Assembly (NCBI RefSeq): GCF_025144665.1 | Contig: NZ_CP102294.1 | Span: 2,542,001 to 2,606,000, forward strand | Source: Alistipes ihumii AP11 | GTDB lineage: Bacteria > Bacteroidota > Bacteroidia > Bacteroidales > Rikenellaceae | Reading direction: 5' to 3' | DNA: 64,000 nucleotides | Part shown: positions 21,107 through 29,942 of the stretch, piece after piece | Numbering within the stretch: position 1 is the stretch's first letter | How the letters are laid out: every line of letters starts with the position of its first letter | Notes under the pieces: model-generated | Database searches by the model: none | The model's input: the letters and a program-made list of their open reading frames with translations, nothing else | Told to the model about the DNA's origin: nothing | Position numbers and translations under genes: made by a program

Positions 21107-21976
21107 ATGAAAAGACTTTTCGCCGTATTGGCCGCCTGCGCGGCTTTTTGCTGCGCACTCGAGGCTCAGACTCCGCAGCCTCTCTATCCCGACGGCCCCG
21201 AGCGCTCGAGCGGGATCGATCCTGCGTCGACCGTCGATCGCGACGGGGTTCTGTTCAACGTGACCGTCCCCGATTATTACGTATTCCTGCCCGAGAGGGA
21301 GCGGGCCGTAGGACAGATGGTCGTTGTCTGTCCGGGCGGGGGGTACGGATGCGTCTGCTACGAGCGCGAGGGGCTCGAGGTGGCCCGCTGGCTTGGCGAC
21401 CACGGCATCGCCGCTTTGGTGCTCCGTTACCGGATGCCGAACGGCCACCACGAAATTCCGTTGGAAGACGTGCACGAGGCGATCCGCATCGCACGGCGCA
21501 ATGCCCCGTCGTGGGGCGTCGATCCGCATCAGGTGGGCGTCATGGGTTTCTCGGCCGGCGGACATCTGGCCTCGACGGCGTCCACGCATTTCGACGAACG
21601 GACGCGCCCCGACTTTTCGATTCTGATCTATCCGGTCATTACGATGGGAGAGCGATACACCCACATGGGCAGCCGCGAGAACCTGCTGGGCAAAGGATAC
21701 GACGCCGGACTGGTCGAACGCTATTCGAGCGAGCGGCAGGTGACTCCGCAGACCCCGCCCGCCTTTATCGCGCTGAGCGACAACGACGAGGTGGTGCCGG
21801 TCCGTAACAGTATCCTGTATTACGACGCGCTCAAAGAAAACGGCGTACCGGCCGAACTGCACGTCTATCCGACCGGCCGGCACGGCTGGATCGGCCGCTT
21901 CGATTATTGGGACGAGTATCGCGCGGCCTTGCTTCGCTGGCTCGGCCAAGTCCGGGAGGGGAAGCTGACCGAGTAG
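21107..21976 (+). CDS. Exported alpha/beta-hydrolase (acetylxylan esterase/lipase-like)
   Basis: 289 residues from the Met at 21107, which directly precedes the signal peptide (MKRLFAVLAACAAFCCALEA); two upstream in-frame Mets add only a polar stretch. The oxyanion block CPGGGYG, the nucleophile elbow GFSAGGH, the acid in LSDNDEVVP and the base in TGRHGW make a complete catalytic triad in the usual order. Related proteins de-acetylate xylan or other glycans in gut Bacteroidota. It is followed 261 bp later by a second exported esterase, so both may serve polysaccharide side-chain removal. Confidence 0.87.
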   Translation: MKRLFAVLAACAAFCCALEAQTPQPLYPDGPERSSGIDPASTVDRDGVLFNVTVPDYYVFLPERERAVGQMVVVCPGGGYGCVCYEREGLEVARWLGDHGIAALVLRYRMPNGHHEIPLEDVHEAIRIARRNAPSWGVDPHQVGVMGFSAGGHLASTASTHFDERTRPDFSILIYPVITMGERYTHMGSRENLLGKGYDAGLVERYSSERQVTPQTPPAFIALSDNDEVVPVRNSILYYDALKENGVPAELHVYPTGRHGWIGRFDYWDEYRAALLRWLGQVREGKLTE

Positions 21977-22237
21977 TCCGCACGGCGGATCGGCCGCGTG
22001 AACTCGGCCATGGCTCGCATCCGCCCGGACCGGCTGAAGACGAGGCGCAGGGGGCGTTTCGGCGGAAGCGTTCCGTGCGAACGTTGTACGGAAAGGCGAA
22101 TCGGAGTTGCGATATTCGCGCAAATTTGCGATTATTGCGTGCCCGTTCGGGGAAGGAAGCGATTTTTGCGCGGCGAAGTTCGGCCGGAACATGGCCCGTA
22201 ACGGGATTTTTTGAAATCAATCGAACAGAGTAGAATC

Positions 22238-23563
22238 ATGAGAAGAAACCTATTGCTTACAGCGATTTTGACTGTTTTTGCCGTCGCGGCGGTTTCCGCC
22301 CAGAGCCAGATGAACGAGGCGGACGGATACCGGCTGCTCGTGGCGCCCGACCGGGCCGACGGCTCGTACGGTCGGGGCGACGAAGTGCGCTTTTTGGTGT
22401 CGTTCGAGAAGGACGGGGCTCCCGTAGCGGACGGCGAGCTGACATGGGAGGTGACCAAAGACTCGTGGAAACCCAAGACTTCCGGCGTGGCCCGCGTCAG
22501 CGACGGACGGGCTGTGATCGGGGGGCATGAGCTCGACGAACCCGGCTTCTTGCAATGCCGCGTGAAGTTCGTTACGCCGCAGGGGCACGAACTCCGGGCG
22601 ATGGCGGGCGCCGGCGTCGACAAGCTGCTGATCGGGCCCAGCATGCCCGAGCCGAAGGATTTTATGTCTTATTGGAAGCGCGAGCTGAAAAAGCAGGCGA
22701 AGATTCCGATGAATATCCGCCTGACTCCGGCTCCGTCGACCGATCCGGGTATCGCGGTGTTCGACGTGCAGGCCGACTGCGAGCCGGGGAGTTTTTCGGC
22801 CTATCTGGCTTATCCGAAGGACGCGAAGCCCGGTACGTTGCCCGCTATGGTGACGCTCAACGGCGCCGGGGTCAAGAGCTCCCGGGCGTGGTGGGCCGTG
22901 TCTTGGGCCAAAGACGGTCTGTGCGTGCTCGACTTCAACGTGCACGGCCTGCCCAACGGCGAACCCGACTCCTATTATGCCGACTTGGAGAACGGTCCGA
23001 TGTTCGAATATTTCCTTTTCGGCCGGGACGACCGCGACTCGATGTTCTTTCACGAGATGGTCATGCGCCTGATCCGTGCGATCGACGTGATTACCGCTCA
23101 GCCCCAGTGGGACGGCAAGACGGTCATGGTACACGGTTGCAGTCAGGGAGGCGCTCAGGCCGTGATGGCCGGCTGTCTCGATCCGAGGGTCGATCTGGTC
23201 TGTGCCGAAATTCCCGCCATGTGCGACCATACGGGCATGGCGGCGGATCGCGCTTCCGGATGGCCGTTGTTGGTGGAATGCGACGGGGAGGGCGTGCCCG
23301 ACGCCCGTCAGCTGAAAGCCGCGCGCTATTACGACGTGGTCAACTTCGCGCGCCATGTGACCGTGCCCACCTATGTGACGGCGGGGATCATCGATTCGCT
23401 CTGCCCACCGACCACCGTATATGCGATGTACAATCAGCTCAAGGGCGAGAAGCATATGCTCGAACATCCTACTACGGGGCATATCCTGACCTCGCAGGGC
23501 GAGGATTTCTCGCGGCAGGCCGTCCGCGAGTTCGTCCGGCGCGAGCGGGATGCCGAGCGATAG
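22238..23563 (+). CDS. Exported acetyl xylan esterase (CE7/AXE1-like) with N-terminal beta domain
   Basis: 441 residues starting MRRNLLLTAILTVFAVAAVSA, a signal peptide; the open frame upstream of this Met is non-coding in character. Residues about 25-130 form an Ig-like domain (RFLVSFEKDG..LTWEVTKD). The catalytic part follows: GAGVKSSRAWWAVSWAKDG, GCSQGG with the nucleophile Ser, TAGIIDSLCPP with the Asp and TTGHI with the His. This is the pattern of the cephalosporin-C deacetylase/acetyl xylan esterase family in Bacteroidota. A strong stem-loop at 23593-23621 ends the transcript region. Confidence 0.87.
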   Translation: MRRNLLLTAILTVFAVAAVSAQSQMNEADGYRLLVAPDRADGSYGRGDEVRFLVSFEKDGAPVADGELTWEVTKDSWKPKTSGVARVSDGRAVIGGHELDEPGFLQCRVKFVTPQGHELRAMAGAGVDKLLIGPSMPEPKDFMSYWKRELKKQAKIPMNIRLTPAPSTDPGIAVFDVQADCEPGSFSAYLAYPKDAKPGTLPAMVTLNGAGVKSSRAWWAVSWAKDGLCVLDFNVHGLPNGEPDSYYADLENGPMFEYFLFGRDDRDSMFFHEMVMRLIRAIDVITAQPQWDGKTVMVHGCSQGGAQAVMAGCLDPRVDLVCAEIPAMCDHTGMAADRASGWPLLVECDGEGVPDARQLKAARYYDVVNFARHVTVPTYVTAGIIDSLCPPTTVYAMYNQLKGEKHMLEHPTTGHILTSQGEDFSRQAVREFVRRERDAER

Positions 23564-23592
23564 TTCCGGATCGTACGATTCTGTTTTTTGAG

Positions 23593-23621
23593 CGGCCGCT
23601 TCCCCTCACGGGAAGCGGCCG
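23593..23621. terminator. Stem-loop after the esterase gene
   Basis: Perfect 12-bp stem CGGCCGCTTCCC/GGGAAGCGGCCG with a 5-base loop, 30 bp past the esterase stop. The T run lies on the 5' side of the stem, not after it, so intrinsic termination is less sure. Confidence 0.5.
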
Positions 23622-23697
23622 TCGCATTGGTCGCCGGGGCGAGCGCTGTCGGCCTTGGCCGAATCTTCGGCGCGGCAGGGAGCGGTCCGGTGTGCCC

Positions 23698-24024
23698 GGT
23701 GCGGCGGATGGCGAGGATTTACGTGTATGGTTTTGTCCCGGTATGCTGACGGGCGCTGTTCGGGCGTCGGTTTGCGGCCTTTGCGGAAAGGTCCGGAATC
23801 CGGCGGCAGGAACAATGGTTTCGGCTCGACGGGATGCGGACGGATCGGACTGAGCGGGCGCGCGGTTCGGCGGGCTGCGGGAGTCTCTGTGCATGGTTTG
23901 CTTCGGCATGCCGGCGGGCGCCGCTTTGGGCCGGTTTGGGTTGCGGATTTTTGCGGAAGGCTCGGAATCCGACGAAAGGACTGCGGTTTCGATTCGACGA
24001 GGGTACGGGCGTATCGGGTCGGAA
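23698..24024. repeat. Diverged tandem duplication, two units of about 161 bp
   Basis: Unit A (23698-23858) and unit B (23864-24024) align without large gaps at a fixed offset of 166 bp. Shared landmarks are TATGGTTT / CATGGTTT, ATGCtGaCGGGCG, GGTTTGCGG, TTGCGGAA, GGAATCCG and TTTCG..TCGACG. Identity is roughly 65-70 percent by eye. Neither unit has a credible gene. The rest of 23564-24136 holds only the stem-loop and the promoter of the next gene. Confidence 0.65.
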
Positions 24025-24088
24025 GGGAAACCGTACACGATTATGTTGGAATGTGCGCCGGCAAAACCGTATTTTGTTCCGCGATCGC

Positions 24089-24096
24089 TATCTTTG
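24089..24096 (+). promoter_or_regulatory. -7 element for the ABC ATPase gene
   Basis: TATCTTTG on the plus strand, 40 bp before the ATG at 24137. Confidence 0.6.
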
Positions 24097-24136
24097 CGCA
24101 GGGGTAGGGCGAATCCTGCCCGGAACGAGAACCGAT

Positions 24137-25609
24137 ATGGAAAATGATGGACGAAACCCCGTGATCTCCCTGCGGGGAGGCGTGATCCGGGACGAGAGCC
24201 GGCGCTTCCGCGAGCCGGTCGACTTCACGCTGAACGCCGACGAGCATCTGGCGATCGTCGGACCGAACGGCAGCGGGAAAACCGTGCTGGTCGAGACGCT
24301 GTCGGGCCTGCTGTATCTGGAGCGGGGCGAATTGCGCTACGATTTCGGCAAACCCGGCGGCAAGGCTTGCGATAACATACGCCATGTTACGTTCCGCGAT
24401 GCGTACGGCACGGCCGATCGCGGCTATTATTACCAGCAGCGGTGGAACTCTTCCGACCGCGAGGAGGCGCCTCTGGCGTCGGAGGCGCTCGGGCGTACGG
24501 CCTGCGATCCGCGGTGGCGAGACGAGTTGTTTGCGATGCTGGACATGGACCGCTTGCTCGGCAAGCGGATCGTGCTGCTTTCGAGCGGCGAGCTGCGCCG
24601 GTTCCAGATCGCCAAGATGCTGCTGGCCTCTCCCCGCGTGCTCTTTGTCGAGAGCCCGTTCATCGGGCTCGACGCGGCTACGCGGGAGACGCTCGAGCGG
24701 CTTTTCAGGAGACTGACCGAGCGGACCGACGTGCGGGTCGTGTGGGTGGTCTCGTCGCCCGACGACGTGCCTTCGTTCGTGACGCATGTATACGTCGTGG
24801 ACGACCGGCGTTGCGGGCCCAAGCAGACGCGGGAGGAGTTCGTGCGCGGCGAGTCGCTTTCGGCCCGGCGGGACGATCTGGCCGGACGCTATGCGAGGCA
24901 GGCTCCCGTTCTGCCCGAACCGCTGAACGCCGGGCCGGATTGCGACGAAGTGGCCCGGCTTCGGAACGTGACGATTCGCTACGGCGGCCGGACGATTCTC
25001 GACTCGGTCGACTGGACGGTCCGCCGGGGCGAAAAGTGGACGCTGACAGGCGCGAACGGCTCGGGCAAGTCGACGCTGCTGAGCCTGCTGTGCGCCGACA
25101 ATCCGCAGGCCTATGCGCAGGACATTTCGCTGTTCGGACGGCGTCGCGGCACGGGCGAGAGCATCTGGGACATCAAGCGCCGCATCGGTTACGTGTCGCC
25201 CGAGATGCACCGCTCTTATGTGAAGGATATTCCGGCCGTCGATATCGTCGCATCGGGCTTTTTCGATACGATCGGACTGTACCGGACGCCCGACGACGCC
25301 CAGCGCGCCGTTTGCGAGCAATGGATGGACGCTTTCGGTATCCGTCCGCTCAGGGATCGCTCTTTCCTGCGGCTTTCCTCCGGCGAACAGCGCCTGCTGC
25401 TGCTCGCCCGGGCGTTCGTCAAGGACCCCGACCTGCTGATTCTGGACGAGCCGCTGCACGGGCTCGACTGCTGCAACAAGGAGCGCGCCCGGGCCGTGAT
25501 CTCGGAGTTCTGCCGGCGTCCGGGCAAGACGATGATTTACGTGACGCATTACGAGCGGGAGCTGCCGGATTGCATAAACCGGCGGATGGAGCTTCCGAGA
25601 CGCGGGTAA
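24137..25609 (+). CDS. Twin-ATPase ABC protein (ModF-like), first domain degenerate
   Basis: 490 residues with two ABC ATPase domains and no membrane segment. Domain 1 has Walker A GPNGSGKT (42-49) and signature LSSGE, but its Walker B reads LFVESP in place of hhhhDEP, so the usual Asp is Glu and the catalytic Glu is Ser. Domain 2 is intact: GANGSGKST (305-313), LSSGEQ, LLILDEPLHGLD. The layout matches ModF/PhrA-type proteins described near molybdate systems, but no permease or binding protein is nearby. The ATG at 24137 is 41 bp after a good -7 box. A role as a soluble regulator or a substrate-specific ATPase cannot be settled here. Confidence 0.85.
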   Translation: MENDGRNPVISLRGGVIRDESRRFREPVDFTLNADEHLAIVGPNGSGKTVLVETLSGLLYLERGELRYDFGKPGGKACDNIRHVTFRDAYGTADRGYYYQQRWNSSDREEAPLASEALGRTACDPRWRDELFAMLDMDRLLGKRIVLLSSGELRRFQIAKMLLASPRVLFVESPFIGLDAATRETLERLFRRLTERTDVRVVWVVSSPDDVPSFVTHVYVVDDRRCGPKQTREEFVRGESLSARRDDLAGRYARQAPVLPEPLNAGPDCDEVARLRNVTIRYGGRTILDSVDWTVRRGEKWTLTGANGSGKSTLLSLLCADNPQAYAQDISLFGRRRGTGESIWDIKRRIGYVSPEMHRSYVKDIPAVDIVASGFFDTIGLYRTPDDAQRAVCEQWMDAFGIRPLRDRSFLRLSSGEQRLLLLARAFVKDPDLLILDEPLHGLDCCNKERARAVISEFCRRPGKTMIYVTHYERELPDCINRRMELPRRG

Positions 25610-26863
25610 GCTGCCGGATCGGCTGCTTTCGTCGGAAGGCTCGGATGTCCGGCCGAACTGCATCTGCCGGTGCGCATACCGAGGCCGCCGCTGCGCGTAG
25701 CGCCGGTTTCCGGAACGGCTCGCAATTTCCCGGACGGGTTTGCTCGAATGCCTTGCAGACATAGGACTCGGACGTATTCCGCAAGGAGAAAAGCCGTTTC
25801 CGTTTTTCGAGCCGAAGCGGGACGTATCGTGGCAGCGTGGCGCGCTCGCGTGCCGATAGCTGCGTATGGGTCGGGAAACGGACGGGAAAGCCCGGCTATT
25901 ATTATGCCGCCGATACCAAGATAGTTAAAAGCCGTTCTGCAAGAGCGGCTTTTGCTGTCGTAATTTCAATAGAGTAGTTGCCAGTCAAAGGTTGGCCATA
26001 CTGGACGGCAGTCGATACTGCGATCGAAGTCGGGAGAACGGACGTCGGTTTGGCGTGAAGCGTCATATAGGGTATGGCGTCTTGGGGTGCGCGCGTCGCG
26101 CCGGCTTCGGCTCGGAACGGGACAGGGGGAGCGTTTCGGGTGTGGCGTTCGCAGAGGCGAATGCCCGACGGCCTTGTCCGATTCATGTGCCTTGTCTCCG
26201 TCGTGCGTCTATTCGGCGAATACGTTGCCACTGTCGGGAAACGCGAGCATGGCGGTAGCGAGACCGTTGAGGGGCCGTCGCGACCGCGACGAGGTTCGTC
26301 GGAACCGGCACGAAGCGCATGATGTCCAGAAGTGGCGTGCACTGCGCGTGAGGCGGGTCCGCCGAGGCATGCGGCCGGTCGTCGGATTCCGGCAGGTTCC
26401 GTATTTGGGCCGGAGGTCCGGTGTATCCTCTTCGGAACATGAAGACGGGACTGTCTTGTCCTTAGCTGTAGCGGAGGCGGCGCTCCGACGATGCGGCGGA
26501 TCGGGGCCTCGCTCGGAAAACGGGTTGCGGCACGGAACGTACCGACCGTTCGGTAACCGGCCGTGGCCCGAGGCATGGGAACGGCCGATCCGGCCGGGAC
26601 GATGGCGGGTGGCATAGATGCGGGCGGCGGTGCCGACGCTACCGTGCCGAAAACGCGTCCGGCCTGTCCGGGATCGCCCGATTTCGGTAAACCGCTGCTA
26701 TCGCTTCGTCCGAAGGCCGGGTAAGTTACCGGAAACTGTCGGAAAGGCGAAGCCCCTCTTGCGGATCATCCGTTACGGTTCGCCCGTGTCCGGCAAAGCG
26801 GGTCGGATGACGTCGGCGGGCGTTCGGCCTGCGGAGCTGCGTTTGCGTAAGACCGGACGGCGC
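25610..26863. other. Long gene-free stretch
   Basis: About 1.25 kb of GC-rich sequence between convergent genes. Apart from the terminator at 25927-25953, no motif, RNA cloverleaf or clear coding signal is visible. A minus-strand frame (25902-26615) is low-complexity and Arg/Pro-rich, as expected for chance frames in GC-rich DNA. Confidence 0.5.
25927..25953 (+). terminator. Terminator downstream of the ABC gene
   Basis: 11-bp stem AAAAGCCGTTC/GAGCGGCTTTT with one G-U pair and loop TGCAA; T-rich end on both strands. It lies 318 bp past the ABC stop. Confidence 0.65.
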
Positions 26864-29863
26864 TCACCGGGCGGAGTCGTCCGATGCCTGCCGTTCGCGG
26901 ACGATGCCCTTGTTTTTTCTCCCGTCGATATAAATATACAGCGGGGCGTCGAACCGGACATGCCGCACCGACTCGCTCTCGTAGACGGCCGGCATCGCGT
27001 CGAGCCGCCCTTCGTCGAACCGGCCGTCGCCCATGAACGGGTTGATCGTCAGGTAGCCGACGCCGAACGAGGTCAGATTTTGGAAAAAATGCGTGCCCTG
27101 ACTCGGCTCGACGCGGAAGTTCTCCAGCCCGCACTCGACGATCACCTTCGCTTCGGAGATCGACGGCCACTTGACCGGTATGCCGAGCCACGGATCGCTC
27201 GACCCCCAGCGTCCGGGGCCGACGAGCACGTAGGGGCGCTTCTCGGAGCGCAGGCGGTTGTTCAGCTCGCCGATCTCCGAGGCGATCCGCTGCGTGCGCG
27301 AGGTGTCGAACGTACCGCTGCGGACGTAGACGACGTCCGTCACGCCTTCGATCGCGCCGAGGCCCAGCGCGCTTTCGGCGTAGATCAGCGCGTCGGAGGT
27401 CCGTACGCTGTCCCAGTCGAGCGACCGGGCGTCCTGCTGCTCGACGATCGGGCGGATCTGCAGAAAACAGAACGTCCGCTCGGCCCCGTAGGGGACGTCC
27501 ATGTCGACGGCGAACTCCATTTCGACCGGGCAGCCCATCTCCTGCTCGCCCATGCGGAGCAGATCGCCGATGATCTGCGCGAGCGGGATCGTGTCGTATT
27601 TGAGTATCTGCGAGAACGTGATGATGCGCCGGCCGTCCTCGAACAGGCTGTCGGATATGCGTTGGTTCTGCATGTCCCAGACCGACGCGACGTGGCGCAT
27701 GTTGCGGAAATGCTTCGCCTTGTTGATCTCGAAACGCTCCAGATTGACCGCGTCGTCGATCGACGTCTTGAACTGTTCGGGCTTCAGGTTCAGCGCGTAC
27801 ATTTCCCGCTGCGTGTCGCGCAGCGCCAGCTCGGGCGTTGAGAGCTGAAGCGCGTTTTTCGGGTAGCGGGGCGAAAAGCGCAGCGTCAGCCCGCCGTCGA
27901 CGATCAGCTTTCCGAGCCCGAAGGCGAGGTTCACGATGCCGTCCTCGGGCTTCTCGTCGCCTATCGGGTAATAGTTCAGCGAACGGGCGACGCCCGAAAC
28001 GGTCGGGAAATAGTAACCTCCGTCCTCCGATCCGCAGACCTCTTGGATGACGATGCCCATCTTTTCCTCGCTGAGCAGGTTGCCCGACGCGAGGATGTAG
28101 GCCCGGCTCGACGCGAAATAGACCGAGGCGTAGACGCTCTTGATCGCCTTGCCCAGCAGCCGCAGCGTCTGGTCCTCGTTGTCGGTGAGCGGGATCATGT
28201 AGGTCGAATAGATACCCGCGAACGGCTGATAGTGCGAATCCTCGAGTTTCGAGCTCGACCGGACGGCCAACGGCCTCGCGGCGTGGCGTATATAGGCCCG
28301 CAGGTCGTCGACCAGCGTTTCGGGCAGCCGCGAACTGACGAACTCCGACAGGATTTCCTCGTCGGTGACGTCGGCGTTGATGACGTATTGCAGTCCGTTG
28401 TCGCGGATGAACTCGTCGAAATAGTCCGTTGCGATGACGACCGTGCGCGGCAGCTGCACCTTGACCCTTTCGTAGCGGTCGTAGAAACGGTGCTTTTGCA
28501 GCATGCTGTTCATGAACGCGAGGCCGCGCCCCTTGCCGCCCAGCGATCCGTCGCCGATGCGGGCGAACCAGATGTAGCGGTTGTACGTGTCGCGGTCGAA
28601 GCGGGCGACGACGCCGTGTCCCTGCAGGATGCGGTAGCGGCGGATCGCGTCGGCGATGAACTCGCGCATCTCGAGCGTCGTGGCGAAATGGCTGTTGCGC
28701 ACCGCGCGCATGGCTCCTGCGAGCGAGAAAAGCCCCCGCGAGTACATCCATTTCGACAGCCGGTTGCGCGAGGCGTGGTACAACAGAACGTCTTCGGGTA
28801 TTTCCATGACCAGATGCTGCATGTCGCGCAGGTCTTTCGCGCGTCCGATCACCTCGCCCGTAGCGAGGTCCTTGAACACGAAGTCGCCGAAAGTGAACTC
28901 CTCGCTGATGTAGTCGCTCAGTTCGAGCAGCAGCGTTTTCGAGTATTTGGCGATGAAGCCTACGCCCAGACTCTCGGCCGTCGCGCGCATGCTCTCCTGA
29001 GAGGATTGAAGCAGGAACGGCATCTGCGGGTTGTCGGCCTTGATCAGCCGGCACAGATCGATGCCGGCGTCGAGCTTCTCGCTCGACGAGGGATCGCCCT
29101 TATGGATGACGAAGCCGACGTCCGAAATGACGCCCAGCAGATGCTTCTTGTATTTCTCGTACAGCCCGACGGCCTCGGTATAGTTCGTGGCCAGCAGGAT
29201 TTTGGGCCGCGCGCGCTTGCGCAGCATCTGCTGCTGTTCGTTGAGCGCCTCTTTGAGAAACTCCTTGCTCTGCTGGAGCACGAGCTTGTAGATCGTGGGC
29301 AGATAGGTCGAGTAGTATTTGATCGAGTCCTCGACCAGCAGGATCGACTGCACGCCGGCGCCCAGAATGTCGCTGTCGGCGTTCATGCGGTCTTCGATCA
29401 GCTTGATGATCGTCAGGATCAGGTCGGCGTTGCCGTGCCAGTAGAAAATGTAGTCGATGCCGGAGGCGTCCTCCCGCTCGAGCCGCCGGTACAGGTCGCG
29501 CGAGAAGTTGAGCAGCAGCACGACGGGGATGTCGGGCCTCAGCTGCTTGATCTTTTTCGACGAGTGGAACACGTCCAGCTCGCCGACGTTGAACATGCTG
29601 ATCACCAGATCGAAGTCGGGATCGTCCCGCAGCACTTCGAGCGCTTCGACCGACGAGCTGACCCTCCGGAACGAGGGCGGGTTGCTCAGGTTCAGCTCGA
29701 TATACTCGCGGTTGATCTGCACGTCGATGCGGCCGTCTTCCTCGAGCGTATAAGCGTCGTAGCTGCTGCTGATGAGCAGTACGCGCCGGATGCGTCTTTG
29801 CATCAGGGTGCCGTAGTCGATCGGGCTCTGCTGTCGCGTCCTCTCTGAATCGTTCGCTGTCAT
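26864..29863 (-). CDS. PEP/pyruvate-binding (PPDK N-terminal domain) protein with two pseudo-receiver domains
   Basis: 999 residues from the Met at 29863; the longer frame upstream is not conserved in style. Residues about 20-150 and 180-340 look like two response-regulator receiver folds (RRVLLISS..VISMFN..PVVLLL and SILLVEDS..LLGVISDV..PFLLQSS..FIAKYSK). A PPDK/PEP-synthase ATP-grasp domain follows (SLGGKGRGLAFMN, LAVRSSSKLEDSHYQPFAGIYSTY, GIVIQEVCG). The phosphohistidine swivel and PEP-binding barrel of a full PEP synthase are absent. Proteins of this shape are widespread in Bacteroidota under the PPDK name; complete PEP synthesis is doubtful. Gene stands alone, divergent from an acyltransferase gene. 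Confidence 0.8.
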   Translation of the reverse strand: MTANDSERTRQQSPIDYGTLMQRRIRRVLLISSSYDAYTLEEDGRIDVQINREYIELNLSNPPSFRRVSSSVEALEVLRDDPDFDLVISMFNVGELDVFHSSKKIKQLRPDIPVVLLLNFSRDLYRRLEREDASGIDYIFYWHGNADLILTIIKLIEDRMNADSDILGAGVQSILLVEDSIKYYSTYLPTIYKLVLQQSKEFLKEALNEQQQMLRKRARPKILLATNYTEAVGLYEKYKKHLLGVISDVGFVIHKGDPSSSEKLDAGIDLCRLIKADNPQMPFLLQSSQESMRATAESLGVGFIAKYSKTLLLELSDYISEEFTFGDFVFKDLATGEVIGRAKDLRDMQHLVMEIPEDVLLYHASRNRLSKWMYSRGLFSLAGAMRAVRNSHFATTLEMREFIADAIRRYRILQGHGVVARFDRDTYNRYIWFARIGDGSLGGKGRGLAFMNSMLQKHRFYDRYERVKVQLPRTVVIATDYFDEFIRDNGLQYVINADVTDEEILSEFVSSRLPETLVDDLRAYIRHAARPLAVRSSSKLEDSHYQPFAGIYSTYMIPLTDNEDQTLRLLGKAIKSVYASVYFASSRAYILASGNLLSEEKMGIVIQEVCGSEDGGYYFPTVSGVARSLNYYPIGDEKPEDGIVNLAFGLGKLIVDGGLTLRFSPRYPKNALQLSTPELALRDTQREMYALNLKPEQFKTSIDDAVNLERFEINKAKHFRNMRHVASVWDMQNQRISDSLFEDGRRIITFSQILKYDTIPLAQIIGDLLRMGEQEMGCPVEMEFAVDMDVPYGAERTFCFLQIRPIVEQQDARSLDWDSVRTSDALIYAESALGLGAIEGVTDVVYVRSGTFDTSRTQRIASEIGELNNRLRSEKRPYVLVGPGRWGSSDPWLGIPVKWPSISEAKVIVECGLENFRVEPSQGTHFFQNLTSFGVGYLTINPFMGDGRFDEGRLDAMPAVYESESVRHVRFDAPLYIYIDGRKNKGIVRERQASDDSAR

Positions 29864-29913
29864 GCCGGATAGGTTTGCTTCGGACAAACTTACGGATTTT
29901 CCCCGACTTTTCT

Positions 29914-29921
29914 TACCTTTG
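29914..29921 (+). promoter_or_regulatory. -7 element for the acyltransferase-like gene
   Basis: TACCTTTG, 21 bp before the ATG at 29943. Confidence 0.6.
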
Positions 29922-29942
29922 CGGAAACTATCGCGAAACCTT

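Noticed and set aside
25902-26615. Minus-strand frame in the long gene-free stretch as a possible gene
   Set aside because: Arg/Pro-rich, low-complexity and without start context or family features; expected by chance in GC-rich DNA.
28043-29848. 601-codon plus-strand frame opposite the PPDK-like gene
   Set aside because: Shadow frame: no recognisable domain, and the opposite strand encodes a clear conserved protein.
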